DNA of 64,000 bases, taken from positions 62,001-126,000 of the forward strand of contig NZ_BAGB01000006.1 of assembly GCF_000308615.1 (NCBI RefSeq), written 5' to 3'. Source of the stretch: Nocardia jiangxiensis NBRC 101359 (GTDB taxonomy: Bacteria > Actinomycetota > Actinomycetes > Mycobacteriales > Mycobacteriaceae). A program made the position numbers and the translations under genes. The notes under the pieces are model-generated. The model saw nothing but the letters and a program-made list of their open reading frames with translations, ran no database searches and was not told where the DNA came from. Every line of letters starts with the position of its first letter. The first letter of the stretch is position 1. This document shows, piece by piece, positions 18,307-28,900 of the stretch.

Positions 18307-19016
18307 AGTGGGAGTTCACTCCCGATGAGTTCATGCATCTGTGGCGGGAGACCGACAAGGATCGGTATCCCTTTCCGCTGCGGCTGATCTCGTCGGTGCA
18401 ATGGCAGAGCGAAGCGGCGAAGGCCACCGAGGAACTGCGGGCGCGATTTCCCGCCGGGGGTGATTCGGACCTGTCGGCCGCACTGCGTGTCGCGGCGGAC
18501 CCGGAGGTGTCGGCGGCACTGCTGGGCAAGCGCCGCCATCGACTGCGCGTATACGGGGCGATCGACGGCAGCATCGGCGTCACCCTGTTCCAGCGCCCGG
18601 GACAGACCGATGAGTTCGGCGGCAACGTCGTCATCGAAATCGGTTCTCCCGCAGTGGTTTCGAACGTCTTCGCCGCAGTCGTCGGCTCCGTTCCCGCAGG
18701 CACCGGGCCCGCACTCGTCGAATCGGTGGACCGCATCGAGGTGAGCCTGGAATCCTGGACCGGCACGAAGGAGAACACCGCTCAGCGAATGCGCAATCTC
18801 CTCACGGTGCGCCGCGCAGGCTGGGGCCACATCGAGGTCCGCGCCGCTCTGCGCGACCGCCGCCCATTCCCGCCGCAGTACTTCAGCTGGGTCGACGTGG
18901 ACGGCGACGGCTGCTACACCTTCCGCGAGCAGTACAACGACTTCCACGTCGAACCGTGCTCGCGCCAGATGGTCGCCCGCGAGGTAGCGCGAATGGCGTT
19001 GAGCTGGCGCGACTGA
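18303..19016 (+). CDS. ESX secretion-associated chaperone EspG
   Basis: A 237-aa EspG-family protein. It begins with a short beta strand and WEFTPDEFMHLWRETDKDRY, then YPFPLRLISSVQW, a central RLRVYGAIDGSIGVTLFQRP sheet and the C-terminal REQYNDFHVEPCSRQMVARE segment. EspG binds the helical tip of PE/PPE-like substrates in the cytosol and delivers them to the ESX ATPase. It sits immediately after the PPE-like gene with a GTGA overlap, the usual substrate–chaperone arrangement. It is slightly shorter than the mycobacterial versions. Confidence 0.82.
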   Translation: MKWEFTPDEFMHLWRETDKDRYPFPLRLISSVQWQSEAAKATEELRARFPAGGDSDLSAALRVAADPEVSAALLGKRRHRLRVYGAIDGSIGVTLFQRPGQTDEFGGNVVIEIGSPAVVSNVFAAVVGSVPAGTGPALVESVDRIEVSLESWTGTKENTAQRMRNLLTVRRAGWGHIEVRAALRDRRPFPPQYFSWVDVDGDGCYTFREQYNDFHVEPCSRQMVAREVARMALSWRD

Positions 19017-19170
19017 CAGTCGCAACCTGTCGCGCCGTCTCCGCGAAAGCCTGTGAATGTCAGCCGCTCAGGTGTCCTCGACGGTGCGCATCTGACATCA
19101 TCGGAAGATGCGGCGCACCCCGGAAGCGGTGTGCCTGTGGATGTTTGCCGAGAGGTGAGGAGGGGGAGCG

Positions 19171-19482
19171 ATGCTGTTCGTTCCACATGCTGTGTCGGAC
19201 ATGGCCAAGAAGATGGAACCGCACGCGGAAGCGATGAAGGCGCATGCGACGGGGATCGCGAACGTCGGGTTCGAGGCTTCTCATGCTGGTCAGGACTACC
19301 AGGAGCAGGGTAAGAAGATCGCCGATGGTGTCGATGGCGTCGTGTCGATGCTGCATTCGTGGTCGGAGGCGTCCAGCTCTACGGTAGATGTATTCCGGAC
19401 CGGAGTGTCCATGCATACCAGTGGCGATCAGCAGAGCGCATCCCAGATCAGCACGGCGACAAATGCATTGGGTACGGCGTGA
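19171..19482 (+). CDS. EspC-type (DUF2580) ESX target
   Basis: A 103-aa helical hairpin protein with SDMAKKMEPHAEAMKAHATG and DVFRTGVSMHTSGDQQSASQ. The pattern fits the EspC/DUF2580 'type VII secretion target' family, secreted as small helical proteins. It lies 154 bp after espG, with room for a promoter, and overlaps the next gene by 4 bp. Start ATG 19171 has a GAGGAGGGGG Shine–Dalgarno. Confidence 0.75.
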   Translation: MLFVPHAVSDMAKKMEPHAEAMKAHATGIANVGFEASHAGQDYQEQGKKIADGVDGVVSMLHSWSEASSSTVDVFRTGVSMHTSGDQQSASQISTATNALGTA

Positions 19483-21632
19483 CGAATAATCCGCAGCAGT
19501 ACGGGACTGCCTACTACAATGAGCAGCTGACTGCGCAGAACAATCTGACCCGGTGGCTGGCCGAAGACGATACCGGGAAATTCACCAACACGATCTGGAA
19601 TCCCAAAGTCAACGTCTCCGGTGCGACCGCTGATGAGCTGCTGAATGGGGCTGTTCCCGGGTTGGAGTGGTTCGAACGGGCATTGGTTCGATACCACCGG
19701 GTCCATGACGTGTTGAACCTGGATGAATTTTCCAAAATTGAAATCCCTGCCGATTCGAGTATCGATTTCGTGGGTTGGACCATCGATGCCGCGAAGGAGC
19801 CCCTGGGTGAGGGCGGGGAGATGTATCGAATCGAGGGGAGGTGGTTCGATCAGCAACGAAAAATGAGCGTCGAAAGTTTGCGGGGTTTGGCTGACAAGCT
19901 GAAAGCTGCGGCGAGTGGTTCGGACGTTTCGTTGGACACGGTAACCCAGGAGGTCGCAGGGGTTGCCAATGCGGTACCGGAGGTGTGGCAGGGGCCGTCC
20001 GGCGATGCCGCGCAGGATCATATGGCCGGGTTCCACTCTTATGCCAGCCAGCAGAGTCAATACGTGCAGGCGTTGGCGTCGGCACTGGATGGAGTGCCGG
20101 AAGTTATTCTGGAGATCGTCAGAGACAAGGCGGTTTTCATCGCGAAGTTCGCCAGTGATCAGATGCCGGTTGCTGGTCATGCGATGAAACTGGGGGGTGG
20201 ATCCGAGGATCCGGTCAGCCAGATCATCTCAATTGCAACTGGTTGGGTAAATACGGGGGAAACGAATGAGGTGGTCCAGGACCAGTTTCACACTACAATT
20301 ACAGATCATGCATCAGACACCTGCAAGAAATGGCTGCAGGAACATTTCGGCCCAGCAGTCCGTGAAGCGTTCATTGCTTTCGTGCATCAATGCGCGGCAG
20401 CAGACTATTACATCAAGAAGGCGTATCAGCCCGTAACGGATCTGCTCGATGGCAAGGACACGACCACCGTCCCGAAAGTCCAGGAGCAGCCCAAGAGCGG
20501 CGATCAGAAGCAGGGCTCCGGGACAGACCAGAACTCCAACTCGAACACGAGCACCGCAAGCGTGGATCAGAGCAAGGTCCCGTCCACGTCGACCACCCCG
20601 ACATCGGTGAATCCCAGCTCGTCCCAGAGCAATCCGCTCTCGACGCTTCTGAGTCAAGCCGAGCAGACCCTGCAGACGGCGTCCTCGGGAGTGAGTCAGC
20701 TGACCAGCGCATTGCAGTCCGGTGCGAGCCAGCTCTCGAGCGTGCTCCAGTCCGGGATGAGCGGAATCTTCGGCAACACCACCGCGGCCGCGTCATCTAC
20801 GAACGGTTCGAAGAACCTGGCGAGCTTCAACATCGGCGGCGAAAAGCTCTCGATGACACAGGGGTCCGACGGCTCGATAACCACTACGGTGACCGGTCTG
20901 GACGGGAAATCTCAGAAGTACACGATGGGGATCAAGAATGGTGTCCCGTACTTCACCCCGGGTGGCGGTGATTCTTCGACACAGTCGTCCACCACGCACA
21001 ATTCGACGTCCTCCACCGGCAGTGGGACGGGCACGGACAGCGCTGGGAGCGGGAGCTACTCGACATCCGGGACAGGTGGCGGATCCGCGACCCAGTCGGT
21101 CACGAGCGATTCCTCGCAGCAGTCCGGTTCGTCGGTGCCGAGCACGGGCTCGTCCACGACGACGACCACGTCTGCCTACGACTCCTCGACGACGGCATCC
21201 TCGTCGTCCTCGGGGACGTCCTCGACCGGTTCGATGGGCCACATGCCCTCGACCGGAGGGGGTGGCGGAAAAGGCTCCGAGGGCGAGCACAAATCCACCG
21301 GCGTGGTGCAGTCCAAACCGATGTGGACCAAGAACCCCGGTTCCGATCGCAAACCTGTGATCGATGCCGCCGCACCGCAAACCTCCGGCGGAAAGTTCGG
21401 TATCGATGATCTGGTCGAGCGGTATGCGCCGAATCTCGATTTCGAGCCTGCGGCGGTGTACGAGCTGGATCCGGCAGCATCTCCGAATCCCCGGCAGGGT
21501 CGAGATTCCAGCCACCAGCCGAGCCCGCCGCCCGCCGCGCCGGTCCCGGCACCGACTCCCGCGCCGGCCCCCGCACCGACCGCCGCGCCACGTACCGACG
21601 GTGTGAAGATCGAAATCGACATGGGTGGTTGA
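19479..21632 (+). CDS. Large WXG-type ESX substrate with disordered Ser/Thr tail
   Basis: A 717-aa protein starting at GTG 19479 (VTNNPQQYGTAYYNEQLTAQ), overlapping the previous stop as GTGA; the longer upstream frame is rejected. Residues ~150–330 contain a WXG100-like hairpin with VPEVWQGPSGDAAQDHMAGF. Residues ~370–640 are very Ser/Thr/Gly-rich and interrupted by FNIGGEKLSMTQGSDGSITT, a beta-rich insert. The C-terminus has GKFGIDDLVERYAPNLDF and a Pro/Ala run. Such proteins are likely exported structural or carrier partners of ESX toxins. The first third has more AT-ended codons than the tail. Confidence 0.72.
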   Translation: MTNNPQQYGTAYYNEQLTAQNNLTRWLAEDDTGKFTNTIWNPKVNVSGATADELLNGAVPGLEWFERALVRYHRVHDVLNLDEFSKIEIPADSSIDFVGWTIDAAKEPLGEGGEMYRIEGRWFDQQRKMSVESLRGLADKLKAAASGSDVSLDTVTQEVAGVANAVPEVWQGPSGDAAQDHMAGFHSYASQQSQYVQALASALDGVPEVILEIVRDKAVFIAKFASDQMPVAGHAMKLGGGSEDPVSQIISIATGWVNTGETNEVVQDQFHTTITDHASDTCKKWLQEHFGPAVREAFIAFVHQCAAADYYIKKAYQPVTDLLDGKDTTTVPKVQEQPKSGDQKQGSGTDQNSNSNTSTASVDQSKVPSTSTTPTSVNPSSSQSNPLSTLLSQAEQTLQTASSGVSQLTSALQSGASQLSSVLQSGMSGIFGNTTAAASSTNGSKNLASFNIGGEKLSMTQGSDGSITTTVTGLDGKSQKYTMGIKNGVPYFTPGGGDSSTQSSTTHNSTSSTGSGTGTDSAGSGSYSTSGTGGGSATQSVTSDSSQQSGSSVPSTGSSTTTTTSAYDSSTTASSSSSGTSSTGSMGHMPSTGGGGGKGSEGEHKSTGVVQSKPMWTKNPGSDRKPVIDAAAPQTSGGKFGIDDLVERYAPNLDFEPAAVYELDPAASPNPRQGRDSSHQPSPPPAAPVPAPTPAPAPAPTAAPRTDGVKIEIDMGG

Positions 21633-21634
21633 AG

Positions 21635-22006
21635 ATGAAAAACTATGCGGCACATATGGACAACCTTCTGGATGAGTACCGCGCACACTCCCGGTCGACC
21701 CAGCAGAGGTTCTTCATAGCCGACGCCCGCACCACCCGCGCCGGCTCGGCGGCATTCGACGAGCTCCGCGGGCAACTGGCCGAGCAGGCCCGCCAACAGG
21801 AGATCGAAACCGCCCGGGAACTGGCCGCTCGCCGAGAACGCGAGGAACGTGATCGTCTGGCGCGCTTGGAAATCGAGCGAGCCCGCCTGGCCGAAGAACG
21901 CGCCCGCCCCGCCACCTACAGCCGCAACGCCATCGTCCAGCCGACGGACTGGACCGACGAGGACGACGCGCTGGAAGCGGGAGCACCGATATCGTGGCTG
22001 TCATGA
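21635..22006 (+). CDS. Arg/Glu-rich coiled-coil protein of the ESX operon
   Basis: A 123-aa charged helical protein with a long coiled coil (RQQEIETARELAARREREER and following heptads, residues ~50–90) and an acidic C-terminus ending EAGAPISWLS. No signal peptide. ATG 21635 is taken; a TTG two codons upstream overlaps the previous stop and could be used. Similar small coiled-coil genes lie between WXG substrates and YbaB-like genes in ESX loci, but no function is known. Confidence 0.65.
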   Translation: MKNYAAHMDNLLDEYRAHSRSTQQRFFIADARTTRAGSAAFDELRGQLAEQARQQEIETARELAARREREERDRLARLEIERARLAEERARPATYSRNAIVQPTDWTDEDDALEAGAPISWLS

Positions 22007-22070
22007 CGCGGTGGTGGCGAGAGTCGTGCGAGGCTCGAATGAGCCGTCCTGCTTCGGAATCCGGTGGTGA

Positions 22071-22529
22071 ATGAGCATGCAGGATTGGGAACGCGACGAA
22101 ATCCGTTCGGCCAACGACGGTGTGAAAGCCGCGATGGAGCAGGTCCAGGCGGATTTCGATCGTGAGCTGGGCGAAGCGGGCGAGGTGTACCGCAGATTGC
22201 AGGCGATGAAGATCAAGGCGACGAGCCCGAACAACCTCGCCCGAGTGACGGTGAACTCGTCCGGCGTCGTGACCGAGATCGTGATCGCCGATGACGCGTA
22301 CCGGCGCAGCACACCGCAGAAACTGACCGAGGACCTGAACGCGGCGATTCACGGCGCCGCGCAGGCCGCCGCGCAGGCCCGTGCACAGGTCGTCGCTCCG
22401 ATCCAGTCCATCGTGGACTCCATGCCCGACGTGAGCGAATTCGTCCCGGGCGCACCGAGTCTGCGAGATCTGCAGGCTCAGCTTTCGGGCGCGGTGGATC
22501 CGCCGGAGCAATCACAGCAATCCCGCTGA
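22071..22529 (+). CDS. YbaB/EbfC-family protein
   Basis: A 152-aa protein. Helix AAMEQVQADFDRELGEAGEV is followed by the YbaB-type beta segment LARVTVNSSGVVTEIVIADD and helix PQKLTEDLNAAIHGAAQAAA. YbaB/EbfC proteins are small dimeric nucleoid proteins; actinobacterial ESX loci often encode divergent members (EspL-like) thought to assist secretion. The C-terminal 40 residues are extra and acidic. Confidence 0.75.
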   Translation: MSMQDWERDEIRSANDGVKAAMEQVQADFDRELGEAGEVYRRLQAMKIKATSPNNLARVTVNSSGVVTEIVIADDAYRRSTPQKLTEDLNAAIHGAAQAAAQARAQVVAPIQSIVDSMPDVSEFVPGAPSLRDLQAQLSGAVDPPEQSQQSR

Positions 22530-22609
22530 GCGGGGGACATTTTCGAGGAACCTGGAGGCACGTCCGTGCGTCCAAGGGAGAGAACCGGTCGTACGGGAGG
22601 TTGTGGACT

Positions 22610-22936
22610 GTGGGAGATTTCTTTGCCGATCCTGATCAATTGCGTTCGATAACACCGCATTTCGAGCAATTGGGCGAGGATGTGGAGTCCGCGCTGGAGC
22701 TGTTGAAGGCGGGAATCACCAAGGAGGGCAAGTGCTGGGGCTCCGATGCCCCGGGCAAGCAGTTCGAGGAGAACTACCCGCAGGACGAGACCAAGGACGG
22801 CAGTGTCGGCAAAGGGTTGAAGGCGCTGGAGAGTTTCGCGGCGGCATTGAAGGCGACCGGGGACAACATCACCACTGTCGCCAACAAGGTACAGAGTCAG
22901 GACGAGGACAACGCGGCCAAGATCCGCAAGGTGTAA
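22610..22936 (+). CDS. WXG100-family protein
   Basis: A 108-aa helix–turn–helix protein with the turn GKCWGSDAPGKQFEENY (W-G in place of the strict W-x-G) and a helical C-terminus (ALKATGDNITTVANKVQSQD). GTG 22610 is chosen because GGGAGG lies 9 nt before it; the alternative TTG at 22601 abuts the Shine–Dalgarno. It ends 12 bp before the giant toxin gene. It is therefore likely to be that protein's secretion partner, as WXG100 proteins pair with LXG/CpnT-like toxins (inference). Confidence 0.82.
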   Translation: MGDFFADPDQLRSITPHFEQLGEDVESALELLKAGITKEGKCWGSDAPGKQFEENYPQDETKDGSVGKGLKALESFAAALKATGDNITTVANKVQSQDEDNAAKIRKV

Positions 22937-22948
22937 CGGGGCGTTCGG

Positions 22949-25900
22949 ATGACGTTGTGGTTCCCGCACTTCTCGGGACCTGTGGGGTGGATCGAAGACT
23001 TCCTGCTCGGTCATTGGCCAGAGGGCGACGAGGACGCGATGCGGCGCCTGTCGAAGCACTGGTCGGATATGTCCAAGGCATTGACCGAGCTGAAGGATCC
23101 CGCCGACAAGGCGATGAGCAATGCGCTGACCGCGATCGACGGCAAGACTCACGATGCGATGTCCACGTACTGGCAGGATGTCGCCGGCGGGGACGGCAGT
23201 GATCTGAACAGCATCATCGCGATGTGTGACAGCTTCGCGAAACAGTTGGAGCAGGGCGCCACCGATATCGAGCACACCAAGATCGTCATGTACATCTCGG
23301 TGGCCACGATGATCGCGATGGCATTCATTCCCGGGATCGGCGAGGCCGTCGACGCGGTGGCCTCGGCGGCGGTGAAGGTGGCGATCCGCAAGCTCGGGCA
23401 GGAGCTGATCGATAAGATCGCGATCAAGGGCGCAACGGCTCTGGCCGAGCGGACCGGATTGAAGATCGCGACGAAGGTCGCCTCGAAAGTCGCTCTCAAG
23501 ACGACGGAGAAGGGGGCGCAGGAGCTCGGGGAGGGTGCTGCGGCGAAGTTCGCAGTCAGCACATTGGCACAGGGGGTGACCGGGGCAGCGCTGGGTGGTG
23601 CGACGGACTTGGCGGCCAACGTTGTTCAGGCCGCCGAGGGGGAGAACGTCAACTGGAACAGTTCGTTGCAGGCCGCCGGGGCAGGGGCGATTGCGGGGAC
23701 TGTGGGTGGGGTTGTCAGCCATCCCTCCAATCTGGGCATGGCGAAGGTCGCGAAGAACGTCGATCTCGGCTCGAATTCCGCCAAGGCGGTCATCGCGCGA
23801 GGTGTGGCGGCTGCCCCGGGGAACGTCTTGGGCAATGCGGTGTCGACCGTGGCGACCGGGGGAAAGCTCGATCAGGGGGTGCTCGACGGGGCCGGGGGCG
23901 GACTCGGCAGAGTGAAGCCCGGGGAGGGCGGCGCGCCTACGACCCCACATGTGACCGAGACCTCGCACACCACACCGCAGGTCGAATCGCACGACACCGC
24001 GACCACGCCGAGTGCCGAACACTCCGACAGCGCAACGCAAACCACAACCGCGAGTGACTCGTCGGCGAGTGATGCCGATACGAGCAGCAAGCCGGCATCG
24101 GTCGCCGCTCCGGACAACGCGAGCGTCGCACCGTCTTCCGGTGTCGAAAATGCGAGTTCGACGCCCGTCCAGCAAGATTCGGCAGGGGCGAACTCCACAC
24201 AGGACGCCCGGCCGACTGCGGCACCCGAGACTCAGTCCGCATCCAACACCGCGGGACCGGCCGTATCCGATCGAGCGAGTACGCAGAACCCTGCGGCGCA
24301 GGGAACGACAGCACCCAACACAGATCGCGCCGCAACGCCCGCATCAGCGGGTAGCCAGGCCCCGGCCACCCCGTCCAACCGTGACGTGGTGTCCCCGGCG
24401 GACCGTTCGGCACCGGCGACCCCCGCCCGCCCGGCTGCGGATACACCGCAACGTCCGGACAGCCCGCAGCGACCGGATACACCGCAACGTCCAGACAGCA
24501 CACAGCGACCGGAAACCGCTGCGCCGCAGAATGATCGCAGCACGACAGCGAATTCGTCCGCGACCGAGACATCACGCGCGTCCGAGCGATCCGATACGAC
24601 CGATCGAAACTCGGCGTCATCCAGCTCCCGCGATTCGAGCGACAGCACGCCGCGCAACGCGGAACCGAGCGACCGCACCACGACGAGCGCGCGCGACGCG
24701 CAAGTCCGAGAACCCCGCCCCGTCACCGAGGACTCCGGCCGTCGAACCTCCGACACGTCCGACACCCATCCCGAACCGTCACGAGAGGCTCGACGTCCGG
24801 ACAAGCCGACCGGACCCACGGCCGATCGGAAGAACCCGACCGAATCGTCTCGGCAACAACGGGATTCCACGCAGCAATCGGACCGTCCGCCGACACCCGG
24901 CAATTCCCGGACGCCCACCCGCGATTCGACCCCGCGTTCCGCCGAAGCAGCGGACCGGCCCCAGCGTGACCAGCGCTCCGAGCCGACACCCGACCGGAAT
25001 ATGTCGGATCGCACTGAACCCACTCGGGAGTCGATTCACTCGGATCCGCAGGATTCATCGGTTTCGCCGGCTGAACGCTCCCCTCGGCAGGACGAGTCCG
25101 AGGCACCCCGATCGCCCGCCGATCAACCGGCCGAGAACGCCGAAAACCTCTCCCACACAGGTGATTCGGCCGAAGCTGACGAGTCGCTACCGACGGACAC
25201 GCTGGGTTCCTCGGAAGGCTCTGCGGATGATGTGCCGCCGGTTACCGAGTTCGACAATTACCTGGAGAACGGTCAGGGAGTCGTCTACCGGCCCGACAGC
25301 ACATCCATCGGTGACGATCCCCGTACCCATCGGGTGCGAGAGAACACCCTCAACGAGGGTGAACACGACGTCATCGTGCACGGGAGCCCCGAGGGCGCGC
25401 CGATTCCCAGCCTGGGCCCGGAGGTTCATCCGGAACAGATCGTCGATGCGATTCTCGGAAATCCGAATTACGAACCAGGCACGCCGGTTCGGCTGCTGTC
25501 CTGCTTCAGCGGTAACGATATGGGCTGGGCGCAGCACGTGGCGGATCGCCTCGGCGTACCGGTGCGCGCCCCGTCGGATGCGGTCGGTACCGCGCGAAAG
25601 CCCAACTCTCCCGCGGCGGTTCGCGGCGACGGCGAATTCCGCACCTTCCATCCGAATTCGGACGAGGCACATCCCGGCCGGGAGAATCCGCTCGACCCCG
25701 CGGGTCAGTTGCCGGACGAGCAGCCGCACACCTCCGACAACCGCAGGTCCGCCTACGATGATCCGCCCGGCTGGGATTTCATGGGGGGAGACGAGGATGC
25801 CGGTACGCGCGAATCCAGCCTGACCGGTCTACCCGATCAACCGGATCGGCCGGAGGCGGGGACGCACGCGAATGGACTGCGAGGTCTGGATCTACCCGGT

Positions 25901-28900
25901 ATCGAGTCGCGGGAGACGCAATCCGGCGCGGTTGTTTCCGGACGATCGGAAGCTGTTGAGCCGCAGCATGAGCCGACTACGGACAGGTCTCGTGGTGATA
26001 CCGGCAGTCTCGGCAACTTTCATGGTGATGGCCGACCTGCGCATCAACCGGACCTCACTCGGGCCGAGGTCATACGAGCCCTCAACGAGAATTCGTCGTT
26101 GGTCATACCCGATGATGTCGGGTGGTTTGCACGAGACAAATCTGCCTTGATAGGGCGCCCGGGGCTGGACCCCGTCGAAGTGCACTTCGATGTCCGGCCG
26201 ATAGACGGTGGTGCGGTCGCGGAATTCCATGTACGGGAGGATGGGAAGACATACGACGTCCATATTTCGCCGCGCGCCCGTGATGAGGACATTGTTCGAG
26301 CACTGGCTCATGAAGTCGCGGAGATCAAACTCCTGCAGGACCCGAAAGTCTCGGCGGAGCCGTCCCTCGATCACGCCGAAGGTCTGACGCCTCGCCTCGG
26401 CGGGCAGTTGGCCGAGGTAAAGGTTGTGACGGCGCATATCGAGCGTGCTGAGCTCGACCCGCAGCGAGCGCACGAACTGCCTGGACTTCGTCGAGATCTG
26501 GCCGACCTGCTCGATGGGCTCGGTATGCGCGACCCGGGCAATTCGCAAGCGCGATGGCGTCTGCTGAACGAAACAGATGCACGGATGGCGCCTCGGCTGG
26601 AACGTCAGCTCGACCGAATCCCCGCTGGCCTAGATGTGGTCGGAGAGCATTCCGGAGAACCCCGTGCGCGATCAGAGCTGGACGAGCGCGCTGATCGGAA
26701 TGCCGAGGTGGCGCGGCATTCCTCGAAAACGGATGAAACGCCACGTCGTTTCGAATCTCCGCATGATGGTGCGGAATATGGTGAGCAGAACCTGGGGCAT
26801 GTCAGGGATTCGTTGTCGCCGGATCGAATCGAAGCGGTGCGCCGATATGTCGAGGGATCATGGATCAACGATGTTCTGCGAAGCCCTGATCCGGGTGGGA
26901 TGCTCGATCGGCTGGTAGCCGACCGTAAAGCTTTCGACGCGATAATGAACCACGTTGATGGCCCGGAACCGACCCGCGAAACGGTCAAGGAGTTGGCCGA
27001 ACGTCCTGATCTGCATCCGGATGTGCGAGCCGCTGTCGAGCACGTTATCGGTCACTGGCAGTCGGAAACTCGACTCGAGGAGATGGCGGAAAACGCTGGG
27101 AGGGGACGCTATATACGTGACACTCTGGGGGGAGTCGACCCGACTGTAGATGTGGTAGCCGACTACATCAGAAACCTGGATTCGGCCGTGGACAATCCCA
27201 TTTCGGAATCAATGGTGGTAGTTCGCGGGCTGAAGAGCGTGGAACATCTTGTTGTCGATGACCATGGTACGCCGTTGGGTGCGGGTGACATTTGGAAGCT
27301 GAGGAATCAGGTTCAATCCGAGCCCGGTGCGATGTCCACAGCTTTGAGTGATCGGTCCGGTTTCGGAAAATATCAACTCGAACTCGAGGCGCCGGCCGGT
27401 ACCAAAGGCTTGTGGATCGGCAACAAGAACAACAGCGGTGACGAGTTGAAACTTGGTGGCGAGAACGAATTTCTGTGTGAGCGTGGCCTGAAATATGTGA
27501 TAACCGATATCGTCGATGCTCCAGCCGAATCCGGGTTGACATATATTCTCAAAGGAAAGATCGTCCCATCCGATTTCGCACTCGAGCCCGGCCCTCGAGC
27601 CGAAATCGGCGGGAGCGGAGCGTCACCTCGATATGACGGCACAACCGAGGCGGTCTCCGACAAGACTCTGCGGACCGAGAGTTCGAACGCATCCGAAGTT
27701 CCGCCGACCAGCGTGGAAAGCGGCGGTTTGCACGGGTCTCTCACACTGCCCGATGCGGTACATGCATCGCCACCGCACACTTCGGAACCCGAAGAGCCTC
27801 GAGTCGGTTCACCGACAGAACCGACGAGTACACCGGAACCGACACCGGACGAATCTTCCATGCAGCGGCCCCAGCCGGAGCGGGATCCCCGGACAGCGAA
27901 CAATCCACGCGATCCGGTGGAGCCGGATCGCGCTGGGCAGCAGAATTCTTCGCGTCCACGCGAGTCCTCACCCCTCGAGCCGCAACGGACGTCGACGCCG
28001 CCGAGCCGAGAGTCTCCCGCGCCCGCCCCGCGAAAACCGGATCACCAGGAGACGCCGCGCCCCGTCGATGGACGCCGCACATCCGATCACGGTATGGCGG
28101 TACCACCGGATCGGCAGGTTCCGCGAACGCCTGAGGTGCCGCGTAATGCGTTGCAGGACCACGTTGCTCGGCAGTCCCCTCGGCCCGAACAGTCCTCAGT
28201 TCCGGTACCGCAACAGCGTGAGCGTCCGCAAGCGCCCGAATCGAATCGGCCGCAACCTCGGCAGCCGGATCGGGAGCATCCTCCGACGCAGGAGCGTCCT
28301 CGCACCGACCGCGAGGAGCCTGCCGATCGGCAAACCCCCGAGCAGCGGGCACCGAACAATGGACCGGAGCGGGATCCGCGAGGCGCGCAGCGTGATCCGA
28401 GGTCCATGCGCCGCGATGAGCTACCCCCGCGCGGTCCGTCGCAGGATGATGTTCGCCGCGCGCAGCACGCGCGCCGGTGGCGTGATTGGCTTCGGCCGCA
28501 TCGGCCCGACGCGAATCGGGTGGTGCCGGTCACCACGAAGTCCGAGCCTAATGCCAAGCCCGCGTTCGACATTCGACGGTATGCGAATACGCAGGGCGGC
28601 CCGGTCGCGGTCGCGCGGATCAAGGTTCACGTGACCGCGGATCCGAACATCCATCCACAGTGGCTGAACCACCTGTGGGAGAATGCCCAGAAGGCAACGG
28701 ATTTCGGTTTCAATCACGAACATCGGCTGCTGTCCGGTGATCGGATGTTCGTCGATCTCGTGCACACCTCGGATCCGGCCGAGGCGAATCTGCACATCAA
28801 CGTCGGTGAGGGCCCCGGGCAGTGGCGTCCGGACATGCCCGTCGATGCGATCACCCGGCAGTTGCGCGACCACCTCGGGCTGTTGCCGCCGGATCCGAAT

